DNA from: Methylomonas sp.
GTDB taxonomy: Bacteria > Pseudomonadota > Gammaproteobacteria > Methylococcales > Methylomonadaceae
DNA length: 18,974 bases
Direction: 5' to 3'
NCBI GenBank assembly: GCA_026989715.1
Contig: JALSIU010000171.1
Span: 1 to 18,974 of the forward strand
The notes under the pieces: generated by a model
The model's input: the letters and a program-made list of their open reading frames with translations, nothing else
What the model was told of the DNA's origin: nothing
Database searches by the model: none
Position numbers and translations under genes: made by a program
In this document: piece after piece, positions 6,502-15,284 of the stretch
How positions within the stretch are numbered: the stretch's first letter is position 1
How the letters are laid out: each line of letters starts with the position of its first letter

Positions 6502-9360
6502 TCATAATAGCTTATCCATCTCAGCCGCTGTTATCGGCTTACTAAATAAATACCCTTGGCCTTCATCACAGCCTTTGCTGATTAAAAATTCGGCCTGCTC
6601 TTGATACTCAATGCCTTCAGCAATGACTTTGATATTAAAGTGCCGCGCAATATCAATAATGGCACAAACAATGGCGGCATCATCTACATCATGTGGAATA
6701 TCCGTCACAAAACAACGATCAATTTTAATCCTGTCAATCGGTAGTTTTTTCAAATACCCCATATTGGAATACCCCGTGCCAAAATCATCCATGGAAAGCT
6801 GTACGCCTAATTGATCTAACTGCGTTAATATTTGCAAAGCAATCGAATCCTCTTCCAGAAAAATACTTTCTGTCACCTCCAACTCGATAGTTTCTATTGC
6901 TATCTTAGTTTGTTCTAAAATCTCTTTAACGCAATCAACAAAATCCTCATTTTCTAATTGCTTCAACGAGACGTTAATCGCCATACGCAAAGGTTGCCCC
7001 GTGGCGAGTTGCCAAATCAACAATTGCTTACAAGCCGTTTCCAGTACCCATTGCCCTATTTCCATAATCAAGCCTGTTTCTTCGGCAATACTGATAAAAT
7101 CATCGGGTGGAATCAAGCCCATTTGCGGATGTTGCCAACGTATCAAAGCCTCAAATCCTTCTATTTCCTGGGTTAACAAGTTATATTGCGGCTGATAGTG
7201 CAGAAAAAACTGTTGTTGCTCTATCGCAACACGTAAATCGACTTCTAATTTTAGTCGCGCTTGCACCATGTCATTTAATTGCTCTGAATAAAACTGAAAA
7301 TTATTGCGCCCTTGGTCTTTCGCATGATACATGGCCATATCAGCCCGCTGAATAAGCATATCAATCGTTTGTCCATCATCAGGAAAAATGGCAATACCGA
7401 TGCTAACGCCAATAAAAATAGGTGTCTCTTTAATTCGGTATTCTGTTGATAAACGCTGAATAATTTTTTCAGCCACAAGCGGACAATCTTTATAGATTGA
7501 CTGCTTACTCATCGCTTCCAGCAAAATAATGAACTCATCGCCCCCAACACGTGCCAAAGTATCAACATCCCGAATACATTCAGATAAGTCCTCAGCAACT
7601 TCCACCAATAATTCATCACCGGCTTTATGCCCCAAGCTATCATTCACCGCTTTAAAACGATCTAAATCTAAAAACATGACCGCAACACAAGAGCCTTCTC
7701 GACTAGCTTGCTGTATGGCGTGTTGAATACGGTCATTGAATAACACTCGATTAGGCAGCTTGGTCAATACATCAAAATGTGCTAATAAATGAATATCCTG
7801 CTCTGCCATTTTCTTTTCCGTCATATCACTAAAAATGGCAATATGATGCGTGATTTGCTCGGCTGTATTTTTAACGGCAATAATACTGAGCCACTCGGGG
7901 TATATCTCCCCATTTTTGCGACGATTATAAATCTCTCCTTGCCATGCCCCATGCTCCTGAATGGTTTGCCACATAGCTTGATAAAAAGCCTCATCTTGCA
8001 GGCCGGAGCTCAGTATATTAGGTGTTTTACCCAACACCTCAGCGCGGCTAAAACCTGTTACCACAGAAAAAGCATGATTAACTTGTACGATTTCATTATC
8101 GGCATTGGTAATCACAATGCCCTCTAAGCTATGTTCAAAAACTTTTGCCGCTAACTGCGCATCAAGCTCTAACAGTTTTTGCTCCGTAATATCAACAATA
8201 GAACACACCAAACCTTGATACTCACCCTTATCAGTATAGCGGGCAACCATATTAGCAGACCAATAACGATAACCTTGTACATCATCCAATACTCGGAACT
8301 GTAGAGCGGTCTCCGTTTTTTTATCTTGCTGCTGTTGCAAAGCCAAACGTAGCCGAGCTTTATCTTCAGGGTGAACTTTTGCAACACAAGCCGTAAAAAT
8401 ATCCTGCGATGCCACCTCATCAATGACTTTTTGCCAGCGGGCATTACTAAAAATAAGCCGGTTGTTTTGATCTGACATCCACAACATAACCGGTGCATTA
8501 TCCGCCACATCGCGCAATAAGCCCTCACTGATATGCAATGCCGCCAGAATAGATTTTAAACGCACAATAACAATCGCTACAATCAACATTAAGACCAAGC
8601 AAGCTACATAAAAAACCGCTCTAATTTTGGCTGCTAAGCTGACTTGCTTGTTAAAATCTTGTGCATATTGATCTAATATTTTCTGCGTCTGTTGCAAAAT
8701 ATCCGCCTTTAACAATAACTTATTTTGCTGTTGTAAAATCTGTTGCTTCTCTAATAAAAGAGCCGCATGCTTGGTCAACATACTAATGGCAACCGCAACG
8801 TCCCTAGGGTAGTTCTTAATAAAAGCATGAAAGGCTTTGATTTGTTCCTGTAATTGCACCAAAGATTGCCGGCTATGCCCCAAACCAAATTGCATCACAT
8901 TGCGATCTAACTGCAATAAAGTTTTGCGGGCTTGCCTATTTTGCGCGCCCCGCTTAAACACTAACAACAAATATTCCGTGCCTTTAGGAAAATAATGTAA
9001 TGAGTTCTGATACACGGCAAAATTTGATTTAATATCCTCTACATTACGTTTAAAAATAGACCAAGAGACAATTAAATCACTAAAGATGGCCGGCTTATCT
9101 GCCACTAAATGACTAACAAGCAAGTCATTGGTAGTTAATATATTAGCAATGGCATCATAGTGGCGCGTCTGTCGTTGCTGTACAAGCAGCAGCTCACGCG
9201 TTAATTTTTCTGCATTGTCTTGAATATCATGAATAATCTCGGTTTTTGCATGATAGGCCTGATAATCCACTAAAGAGTGCTGATATAACCAAGTAGCCAG
9301 TATGGAAATCGCAACAAATAATGCACTAGCTATCGGCAAAATGCCTTTTAACTTATTCAC
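6502..9360 (-). CDS. Membrane PAS-PAS-GGDEF-EAL c-di-GMP enzyme
   Basis: A 952-aa protein predicted to make and break cyclic di-GMP. Two membrane helices (about 7-26 and 249-267) enclose a roughly 220-residue helical periplasmic region that I cannot assign firmly. Then follow PAS at about 280-395, PAS at about 402-518, GGDEF at about 521-690 and EAL at about 700-950. The cyclase signature is intact (GGDEF 606-610), with an inhibitory RxxD (RDVD 597-600) five residues before it. The phosphodiesterase set also looks intact: Glu737 (EAL), Asn796, Glu828, Asp858-Asp859, Lys879, Glu915 and Gln935. Both activities are therefore possible. The start is GTG 9360, overlapping the TGA of the cytochrome c peroxidase gene (GTGA), with AGG 9 bp upstream. 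The coupling suggests the sensor responds to something related to the peroxidase. Confidence 0.92.
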   Translation of the reverse strand: MNKLKGILPIASALFVAISILATWLYQHSLVDYQAYHAKTEIIHDIQDNAEKLTRELLLVQQRQTRHYDAIANILTTNDLLVSHLVADKPAIFSDLIVSWSIFKRNVEDIKSNFAVYQNSLHYFPKGTEYLLLVFKRGAQNRQARKTLLQLDRNVMQFGLGHSRQSLVQLQEQIKAFHAFIKNYPRDVAVAISMLTKHAALLLEKQQILQQQNKLLLKADILQQTQKILDQYAQDFNKQVSLAAKIRAVFYVACLVLMLIVAIVIVRLKSILAALHISEGLLRDVADNAPVMLWMSDQNNRLIFSNARWQKVIDEVASQDIFTACVAKVHPEDKARLRLALQQQQDKKTETALQFRVLDDVQGYRYWSANMVARYTDKGEYQGLVCSIVDITEQKLLELDAQLAAKVFEHSLEGIVITNADNEIVQVNHAFSVVTGFSRAEVLGKTPNILSSGLQDEAFYQAMWQTIQEHGAWQGEIYNRRKNGEIYPEWLSIIAVKNTAEQITHHIAIFSDMTEKKMAEQDIHLLAHFDVLTKLPNRVLFNDRIQHAIQQASREGSCVAVMFLDLDRFKAVNDSLGHKAGDELLVEVAEDLSECIRDVDTLARVGGDEFIILLEAMSKQSIYKDCPLVAEKIIQRLSTEYRIKETPIFIGVSIGIAIFPDDGQTIDMLIQRADMAMYHAKDQGRNNFQFYSEQLNDMVQARLKLEVDLRVAIEQQQFFLHYQPQYNLLTQEIEGFEALIRWQHPQMGLIPPDDFISIAEETGLIMEIGQWVLETACKQLLIWQLATGQPLRMAINVSLKQLENEDFVDCVKEILEQTKIAIETIELEVTESIFLEEDSIALQILTQLDQLGVQLSMDDFGTGYSNMGYLKKLPIDRIKIDRCFVTDIPHDVDDAAIVCAIIDIARHFNIKVIAEGIEYQEQAEFLISKGCDEGQGYLFSKPITAAEMDKLL

Positions 9361-10325
9361 TGCGATATACCTTGCAATAGCTTGCCTTGATATTCGCCGG
9401 TTAAGGTACGTAAAAAATCAATAATGAATAACACATCTTGCTCTTGTGGAATGACTCCTAACTGATACTGCATCATAATATTCACGGCACCCGCAAGTGT
9501 TGTTTGCGTTCCATCATGAAAATAAGGCGCGGTTAAGGCCACATTTCTTAAACTCGGTACTTTAAAAACAAACCGGTCTTGCTCGCGGCCGGTCACTGCA
9601 AAACGACCATAATCAGCACTTGTTATATAGCCTCTATCTTGAAAGTAATCCCCTAAAGCACCAAATTTTTGATATAAATTCCCCCCGACCAACACACCTT
9701 GATGACATGAACTACAGCCATATTGTTTAAATAGCTCATACCCCTTAAGCTCATTGTCTGATATAGCCTCTTTATCGCCTTTTAAGAACTGGTCAAAACG
9801 ACTATTAGGGGTTAATAAAGATTTTTCAAAACTAACAATGGCGCGGCGCATATTTTGAATAGTCAAACCATCGGGGTAGGCTTGTGCAAATTGTGCCACA
9901 TAAAAATCATCGCGTTGCAAAATGGCAAGCACCTGCGGCCAACTAAAATCCATTTCTTTTACGTTTGTTATCGGTCCATCGACTTGCTCCAACAAAGTTG
10001 CCGCTCGCCCATTCCAAAATTGACGAAAATTCAAGCTACTATTAAAAATACTAGGAGAATTAATATCGCCTTGACGACCATGCACGCCCACAGACACCAC
10101 TTGCGCATCTGCCCCGCCCATTTTTAAAGAATGGCAACTTGCACAAGAAACTTGCGCACCGGCAGATAAACGTACATCATTAAATAACAGCCGTCCTAAT
10201 TCAACTTGTAAGGGGGCATCAAACTTAGCCTCCGGAATGGGCACAATAGGTTCATCTAATAATGCCACCGCTTGTACCTGCATACAAATGCAAGCGACAA
10301 ACACAAAGGCAATAATTTTTTTCAT
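9357..10325 (-). CDS. Di-heme cytochrome c peroxidase family protein
   Basis: A 322-aa periplasmic protein with a Sec signal peptide (MKKIIAFVF..., cleavage probably after VQA near 19). Two c-type heme sites are present: CASCH (61-65) and CSSCH (204-208). Other family marks are GVHGRQGDINSPS with His82, the WNGRA block near 104-108, TAPYFHDGT with His270, and Met284/Met285 in a typical axial-ligand position. Family members reduce H2O2 to water with electrons from small cytochromes or, in the MauG branch, oxidise protein residues. Peroxidase is the simpler reading. The start is ATG 10325: the frame extends to TTG 10346, but the signal peptide begins exactly at the ATG. The gene lies 59 bp downstream of hldD and overlaps the GGDEF-EAL gene by 4 bp. 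Confidence 0.9.
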   Translation of the reverse strand: MKKIIAFVFVACICMQVQAVALLDEPIVPIPEAKFDAPLQVELGRLLFNDVRLSAGAQVSCASCHSLKMGGADAQVVSVGVHGRQGDINSPSIFNSSLNFRQFWNGRAATLLEQVDGPITNVKEMDFSWPQVLAILQRDDFYVAQFAQAYPDGLTIQNMRRAIVSFEKSLLTPNSRFDQFLKGDKEAISDNELKGYELFKQYGCSSCHQGVLVGGNLYQKFGALGDYFQDRGYITSADYGRFAVTGREQDRFVFKVPSLRNVALTAPYFHDGTQTTLAGAVNIMMQYQLGVIPQEQDVLFIIDFLRTLTGEYQGKLLQGISQ

Positions 10326-10384
10326 TTGTAATATATTTAAATTCAAACAACCGCCTCGTTCAGTGACCCTCTCGCCCTAAAATG

Positions 10385-11329
10385 TTAACGACTTAAATGC
10401 GCCAAATATAAAGCAACCCCTTCCTGTACGCTTTTAAAAGGTGCAGTATACCCTGCGGCTCTGAGCTTAGTCATATCAGCTTGGGTAAAGCTCTGATAAC
10501 TGCCTTTTAAATGCTCAGGAAATGGAATATATTCTATTTCGCCTTTTTGATGAAAAGCAATCACCGCATTGGCAACTTCTTTAAAAGATTGTGCGCGACC
10601 GGTACCGACATTAAAAATACCATTAACCTCAGGATGAGCCGCTAGCCAAAGATTGACCGCCACCACATCATCAATATAAACAAAATCACGTAATTGCCCA
10701 CCATCATCATAACCATCACAGCCGGCAAATAATTTAGGATTTTCACCTTTTAAAATTTGTTGATGCAAATGCAACGCAACACTGGCCATACTGCCTTTAT
10801 GCTGCTCTCTAGGGCCATAAACATTAAAATAACGTAAACCAACGACTTGGGTTTTTCCATCAAGGTGCAGGCTTCTGACATATTGGTCAAACTGCCACTT
10901 AGAATAACCATACACATTTAATGGCCCTTCAAATTCACGACTTTCAGTAAATTGTTTGGTATCCCCATAAGTTGCCGCCGATGAAGCATAAATCAGTGCA
11001 ACGGTGTGTTCCAAACAAAAATGCAGCAAGGTTTTAGAAAATTCATAATTATTTTGCATCATAAATTTGCCGTCCCACTCTGTGGTCGCAGAACACGCCC
11101 CTTCATGAAAAATCACTTCAATATTGAGTGGTAAACCGGTTTTGGTTTCGATTCTATGCAAAAAATCATCTTTATCCCAATAATCGGCAATATCACAATC
11201 AACAATATTACGAAATTTAGTACCATCGCTTAAATCATCGACAATAATAATATCGGTACGTCCTTGCCGGTTGAGGGTTCTAACGATATTGCTGCCGATA
11301 AAACCGGCACCACCTGTTACGATAATCAT
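10385..11329 (-). CDS. hldD: ADP-L-glycero-D-manno-heptose 6-epimerase
   Basis: This 314-aa short-chain dehydrogenase/reductase-type epimerase converts ADP-D-glycero-D-manno-heptose to the L,D form, the last step of heptose donor synthesis for LPS core. The NADP-binding glycine motif GGAGFIG is at 6-12. The family block GACSATTEWDG is at 78-87. The catalytic set is Ser116 in YASSAATYG, Tyr140 and Lys144 in VYGYSKWQ, and Lys178 in EQHKGSMAS. Length and residue numbers agree with the enterobacterial enzyme. The ATG at 11329 has AGG 6 bp before it. It lies 33 bp after hldE in the same direction, completing the gmhA-hldE-hldD pathway. Confidence 0.96.
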   Translation of the reverse strand: MIIVTGGAGFIGSNIVRTLNRQGRTDIIIVDDLSDGTKFRNIVDCDIADYWDKDDFLHRIETKTGLPLNIEVIFHEGACSATTEWDGKFMMQNNYEFSKTLLHFCLEHTVALIYASSAATYGDTKQFTESREFEGPLNVYGYSKWQFDQYVRSLHLDGKTQVVGLRYFNVYGPREQHKGSMASVALHLHQQILKGENPKLFAGCDGYDDGGQLRDFVYIDDVVAVNLWLAAHPEVNGIFNVGTGRAQSFKEVANAVIAFHQKGEIEYIPFPEHLKGSYQSFTQADMTKLRAAGYTAPFKSVQEGVALYLAHLSR

Positions 11330-11362
11330 AGTTAACCTGTGTTTATGATTGAAAAAATAGAA

Positions 11363-12784
11363 TTACTGGTTTTTAATCCGGGCAATCGTGCCGGTTGTTG
11401 ATTTACCCTCGACAAAATCAAGAATAACCACTTTACCGCCGGCTTTAACCACCGCCGCGCCGCCTACGACTTGCTCAGGTTGATAATCTCCCCCTTTTAC
11501 CAGTATGTCAGGTAGAAATTTATGATAAATACGCTCGGGAGTGGCTTCCGTAAAAGGAATAACCCAATCTACACAGGCAAGTGCTGCAATAATGGTCATG
11601 CGGTCATCGATATGATTAATCGGACGCGAGTCCCCTTTGAGTTGCCGTACCGATTCATCCGAATTTATCGCTACCACCAAACGGTCACCTAATAATCGCG
11701 CTTGCTCAAGATAGGCCACATGACCTGAATGCAATATATCAAAACAGCCATTGGTCATCACCACTTTTTCGCCATTTTTCTTTGCTAAGTCAATAACTTG
11801 CTGCAACTCAGCTTCTGTAACAACCCCATGAATATCGTCCTGCTCCCCATGCAGAGCACGATTAAGCTCTTGCGTAGAAATAGTAGAAGTGCCAAATTTA
11901 CCCACCACAATACCCGCCGCCATATTCGCCATATGCATTGCATGCTGAGCATCTAAACCAGCGGCCATCCCTAACGCCATACTGGCAATCACCGTATCAC
12001 CGGCACCGGTGACATCAAAAACGTCACGTGCCTGTGTCGGTAAAAAATAGGCCGAATCCGGCTTGATGAGAGCCATGCCGTGCTCGCTTAAAGTGACCAA
12101 TAGAGCCGCAATATCATATTGTTGCAATAAAGCCTGCCCTTTACGGATAATTTGCTCATTATCCGCACACACACCAGCAACAGCTTGCAGCTCAGAACGG
12201 TTAGGGGTGATTAAGTCGGCACCTCGATAGCGGGAAAAATCCACCCCTTTCGGGTCAACAAAACTCGGTACACCGCATGCTTTTGCCAAAGCCAATAATT
12301 CAGGAATATGGCTTAATACGCCTTTATCATAATCCGAAAAAATAACGGCATCGACCCCAATTAATGCCTGCTGATAATGATTCAGCAACTCTGCATAATC
12401 AAAATCAAGCAATTTTTCTTCAAAATCAAGACGAATCAGTTGTTGATGTTGCGCGACAACTCTTAATTTACAAGCTGTCGGTGCATTTTTACTTTTGATA
12501 AAATCACATTGCACGCCCTCGGCGCTTAATAGGTTTTGCAGTTCACGCGCTTCTTTATCCGCACCCACAATACCGATTAATGTCACCTCCGCCTCTAAAG
12601 AGGCAATATTTAAAGCAACATTGCCCGCCCCACCAGCTCGGGCTTCTTTATGGTTCACTTTCACAATGGGCACAGGGGCTTCGGGTGATACACGATCGGT
12701 CTGCCCTGACCAATAATAATCCAGCATCACATCCCCTACGACCAATATTTTTAGCCCGGCAAAATGCGGTATTTCACTAATCAT
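11363..12784 (-). CDS. hldE: Bifunctional heptose 7-phosphate kinase / heptose 1-phosphate adenylyltransferase
   Basis: A 473-aa two-domain cytosolic enzyme. Residues 1 to about 315 form a ribokinase-type (PfkB) kinase that phosphorylates D-glycero-beta-D-manno-heptose 7-phosphate at C1. Marks are VGDVMLD near 16-22, the AGGAGN sugar-binding block near 50-55 and DVTGAGDT at 257-264 with the catalytic Asp263. Residues from about 338 to 473 form a nucleotidyltransferase that adds AMP, with TNGCFDILHSGH at 344-355 holding the HxGH motif (His352, His355). Length matches the fused enzyme of gammaproteobacteria (about 477 aa), so neither half is missing. The start overlaps the gmhA stop (ATGA), with GAGGT 6 bp upstream of the ATG at 12791-12795. 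Confidence 0.97.
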   Translation of the reverse strand: MISEIPHFAGLKILVVGDVMLDYYWSGQTDRVSPEAPVPIVKVNHKEARAGGAGNVALNIASLEAEVTLIGIVGADKEARELQNLLSAEGVQCDFIKSKNAPTACKLRVVAQHQQLIRLDFEEKLLDFDYAELLNHYQQALIGVDAVIFSDYDKGVLSHIPELLALAKACGVPSFVDPKGVDFSRYRGADLITPNRSELQAVAGVCADNEQIIRKGQALLQQYDIAALLVTLSEHGMALIKPDSAYFLPTQARDVFDVTGAGDTVIASMALGMAAGLDAQHAMHMANMAAGIVVGKFGTSTISTQELNRALHGEQDDIHGVVTEAELQQVIDLAKKNGEKVVMTNGCFDILHSGHVAYLEQARLLGDRLVVAINSDESVRQLKGDSRPINHIDDRMTIIAALACVDWVIPFTEATPERIYHKFLPDILVKGGDYQPEQVVGGAAVVKAGGKVVILDFVEGKSTTGTIARIKNQ

Positions 12785-13350
12785 GCACTGACCTCATCCA
12801 ACATTTCACACCACCAATGGTAAATTAACATATGCGCTTCTTGTATTCTTGCGGTCGTCTCTGATGGCACAACAATAGCAACATCAACCAGTTTTTTTAA
12901 CTGGCCGCCCTGACCACCGGTTAAACCAATCACCGTCATATTTTTTTGCTTGGCCATGTTAATGGCAGCAATAATATTAGCACTATTGCCCGAGGTGGAG
13001 ATGGCAATTAAACAGTCCCCCGCAAACCCTAGTGCATCAATTTGGCGGGAAAAAACCGTCTCAAAAGAAAAATCATTAGGCTGTGCCGTTAAAATGGAGC
13101 TATCGGTCGTTAATGCAATCGCAGGGTAAGCGCGTCGATTTTTATGATAGCGAACCACCAGTTCGGCCGCAATATGCTGACAATCAGCCGCACTCCCCCC
13201 ATTCCCACACAGCAAAATCTTATGTCCTGAAGTCAGCGTACTAATAATAAGTTTTGCCGCCACACTTACCATAGGGGCGCAATCTGTTAATTGCTGCGTC
13301 ATCTGTTGATGTGCCAAAATAGCATCTAAAAATTGTTTGGGTGCACTCAA
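12781..13350 (-). CDS. gmhA: Sedoheptulose 7-phosphate isomerase
   Basis: This 189-aa SIS-domain enzyme converts sedoheptulose 7-phosphate to D-glycero-D-manno-heptose 7-phosphate, the first committed step of ADP-heptose synthesis. Visible marks are GNGGSAADCQH at 49-59, ISTSGNSAN at 117-125 and the C-terminal ARIQEAHMLIYH block at 167-178. The probable active-site and metal residues His59, Glu63, Gln170 and His178 are all present, each shifted by two from the E. coli numbering. The start appears to be TTG 13350, with AGGA about 9 bp upstream; no ATG fits without losing the N-terminal helix. It lies 64 bp after the GT9 gene and overlaps hldE by 4 bp. Confidence 0.95.
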   Translation of the reverse strand: MSAPKQFLDAILAHQQMTQQLTDCAPMVSVAAKLIISTLTSGHKILLCGNGGSAADCQHIAAELVVRYHKNRRAYPAIALTTDSSILTAQPNDFSFETVFSRQIDALGFAGDCLIAISTSGNSANIIAAINMAKQKNMTVIGLTGGQGGQLKKLVDVAIVVPSETTARIQEAHMLIYHWWCEMLDEVSA

Positions 13351-13414
13351 TATTAGCGTCCTAAAGGGGGTTAATAAAAAAGATAAGGCCGTGCTTTAGC
13401 GATAGTCGTATACA

Positions 13415-14341
13415 TTACAATTGCAGTATAGCCGCTAACCGATGCTCCACAGTCTGATAAAAATCTTCAAGCCCTGTTTTTGGCACGGAAAAATTCACTT
13501 GTTTTTCGGCATCACTAATCGGTGCCCAGCGATTTGGCCCTGCAAAACGATTATCGCCAAAAAAAGATAAGGTTTTAATATTTAAAGCACCCGCAAGCTG
13601 CATCGGCCCGGTCGAGGTACTGACCAATAATTCAAAACTTGCCAGCCGTTGACAAAAATCGACTAATGAGCCTTTAGAGTCAATCAATTCTGCTGGAAAA
13701 TCAATATTCCGGGAAATATAATCGCGACTGGCGGCATCGTCAGGACCAAAGGTAAAGACGACCTTAATATCCGATTGACCGGCAATGGATTTAGCTAAAC
13801 GCAAATACTGCGGCAAGCTCAAATTGGCATCACTACTACCACCAAAACCAGGGTGGAATGCCACAATTCGCTCTTGGCTTGCGGCCGCATTTGCAAAAGA
13901 TAATAAGGGGCGCGTGAACTGTGGTTTTATATTCGGGTCTAAACGCGCCAACAAATCAACATTATATTGCCATTCTGTTTTACCGCTTTGGCCTCGCTTT
14001 TGCTTAACACGCTCATTAAATAATAATTGTGCTATTTTAGTCGCAGGCGCAATTCTGCGCGGGATATTTGCCAGCCATAAAATACAGGCCAAGCGTGTAT
14101 CAATAAAACAAGAAATACTGACATCAAAATTATGGCGACGAATGTCTTGTATGAGTTGCAATGCATCAGGCGTATAAACAATGACCTCATCAATATAATC
14201 AATATACCTTGCTAAATCCTCATTAATCGCGGCAACCAACACCGTTACTTTATGACCGGTCTGCGTCTTGATAATTTTTAACAACGGCAAAATGGTCATA
14301 AAATCACCAATTTTATCGTGCCGAGTAATTAAAATATTCAT
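13415..14341 (-). CDS. GT9-family glycosyltransferase, heptosyltransferase-like
   Basis: A 308-aa GT-B fold enzyme of family GT9, whose members transfer heptose from ADP-heptose to the LPS inner core. The N-terminal motif is ITRHDKIGDFMTILPLLK with the conserved Asp13. The second domain has the nucleotide-sugar block FHPGFGGSSDANLS at about 162-175 and STSTGPMQLAGALN at 241-254, typical of heptosyltransferases. It is shorter than WaaC or WaaF (about 320-350 aa), and I cannot tell which core position it acts on, so no symbol is given. Its start overlaps the stop of the GT2 gene (ATGA), and it lies upstream of gmhA-hldE-hldD, which make its expected donor. It should act on the cytoplasmic face of the inner membrane. 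Confidence 0.88.
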   Translation of the reverse strand: MNILITRHDKIGDFMTILPLLKIIKTQTGHKVTVLVAAINEDLARYIDYIDEVIVYTPDALQLIQDIRRHNFDVSISCFIDTRLACILWLANIPRRIAPATKIAQLLFNERVKQKRGQSGKTEWQYNVDLLARLDPNIKPQFTRPLLSFANAAASQERIVAFHPGFGGSSDANLSLPQYLRLAKSIAGQSDIKVVFTFGPDDAASRDYISRNIDFPAELIDSKGSLVDFCQRLASFELLVSTSTGPMQLAGALNIKTLSFFGDNRFAGPNRWAPISDAEKQVNFSVPKTGLEDFYQTVEHRLAAILQL

Positions 14342-15102
14342 TGTTGCAACACGCTATTTTTTTCATATAGCTTTATATGTTTATAAAAAGTGGTCGCCAT
14401 ATGTGAAAAAGCAATCATTAACCCAGGATAACCATCACGAAAACCTTGCTTTAACAAATAAGTTTTAATAAAGGCAAATTGCGCATTCACAATAGCCTTT
14501 AGGGGAGTGGTGATTTTTATACCGGCATTATCTTCGGCATATAGTGTGGAATAATGGTCTAACTTAAGAATAAATGCCGAGACATCTGCATAAGGATAAT
14601 GATAAATAGCACCTGCAATTTGTATAGCATCAAAGCCTGAATCGAGAATACTTTCATGCACATTTTTATCACTAAAGGCCGTTTGTTCTTTATGATAAAG
14701 CCTAGGAATAATATCATTCCCCCAGCAATGCTCTATATGCCGAGATTGGTAATAATTTTCCCGTAAAATACGATAAATACAGCGCGGCTGTAACTGAATC
14801 TGTTGTAAGCTTGCTACAAAATCTACCGAGAGCACTTCATCCGCATCGAGTGAAAGTATCCAGCTATTTTTTGCATGTTTTGCCGCTGCATTTTTTGTCG
14901 GCCCAAAGCCAATAAACTCACCGTGAACCAAATTGACATTAGGGTATTGCCGCGCAATCGCATCAGTATTATCGGTTGAGCCATTGCTATAGACCACAAC
15001 ATCATCAAAAGCCACTAATGCCGCCAAAGTCTCTGCAAGAGTCGCTTGCGCATTTTTAGCTATCATCACACAGGAAATATGCTTTATTTTTGAATGCGTC
15101 AT
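14338..15102 (-). CDS. GT2-family LPS core glycosyltransferase, WaaE/LgtF-like
   Basis: A 254-aa GT-A fold family 2 glycosyltransferase. The N-terminus ISCVMIAKNA leads into VVVYSNGSTDNT at 36-46, the nucleotide-binding part. DAD at 86-88 in LSLDADEV is the metal-binding site and NVHES near 147-151 is a probable catalytic-base region. The pattern, including GFGPTKNAAA at 65-74 and a C-terminal LLKQGFRDGYPGL block, matches the WaaE/LgtF group that adds glucose to the first LPS heptose. The exact donor and acceptor are inferred. It is the first gene of the minus-strand block, has a weak ribosome site, and sits about 24 bp downstream of a predicted transcription start. Confidence 0.88.
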   Translation of the reverse strand: MTHSKIKHISCVMIAKNAQATLAETLAALVAFDDVVVYSNGSTDNTDAIARQYPNVNLVHGEFIGFGPTKNAAAKHAKNSWILSLDADEVLSVDFVASLQQIQLQPRCIYRILRENYYQSRHIEHCWGNDIIPRLYHKEQTAFSDKNVHESILDSGFDAIQIAGAIYHYPYADVSAFILKLDHYSTLYAEDNAGIKITTPLKAIVNAQFAFIKTYLLKQGFRDGYPGLMIAFSHMATTFYKHIKLYEKNSVLQQ

Positions 15103-15132
15103 CTCATTTAAGTGGCAGAAAAAATTTTATAC

Positions 15133-15141
15133 ATTATAACA
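15133..15141 (-). promoter_or_regulatory. Extended -10 promoter of the LPS gene block
   Basis: The minus strand reads TGTTATAAT: a perfect TATAAT (15133-15138) with the TG extension one base upstream. The 17-bp-spaced -35 position (15156-15161) reads TTTTTA, a poor match, as expected for extended -10 promoters. Transcription would begin near 15126, leaving a short leader of about 24 nt before the GT2 gene. It is probably the main promoter of the whole minus-strand block. Confidence 0.6.
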
Positions 15142-15168
15142 TTTTACCAAGCCCCTAAAAATAGTGTT

Positions 15169-15190
15169 TACCATTGTTTATTGTATGGTA
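15169..15190. promoter_or_regulatory. Dyad TACCAT-N10-ATGGTA, possible operator
   Basis: Two exact 6-bp arms (15169-15174 and 15185-15190) are spaced 10 bp apart, so the arm centres are 16 bp apart. They lie just upstream of the -35 position of the LPS promoter and between two divergent genes. This could bind a dimeric regulator. An ATTGTTT direct repeat (15173-15179 and 15190-15196, 17 bp apart) overlaps it. AT richness weakens the case. Confidence 0.3.
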
Positions 15191-15284
15191 TTGTTTGTCT
15201 TCCTCCCAAACCCCTTATAAGGTTGTTTCAGATAATATAAATTGTAGCAGTATCCTATAAGCTTCAATTAGGCTAGATGAACGC

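Noticed and set aside
8169..8528. Minus-strand 119-codon frame in the GGDEF-EAL gene
   Set aside because: Alternative frame inside an intact PAS domain; no independent start signal.
10326..10384. Terminator or promoter between hldD and the peroxidase gene
   Set aside because: No stable hairpin, T-run or convincing promoter boxes in the 59 bp; read-through is the simpler view.
13785..14177. Plus-strand 130-codon frame
   Set aside because: Antisense to the GT9 gene, whose family motifs run across the whole stretch.
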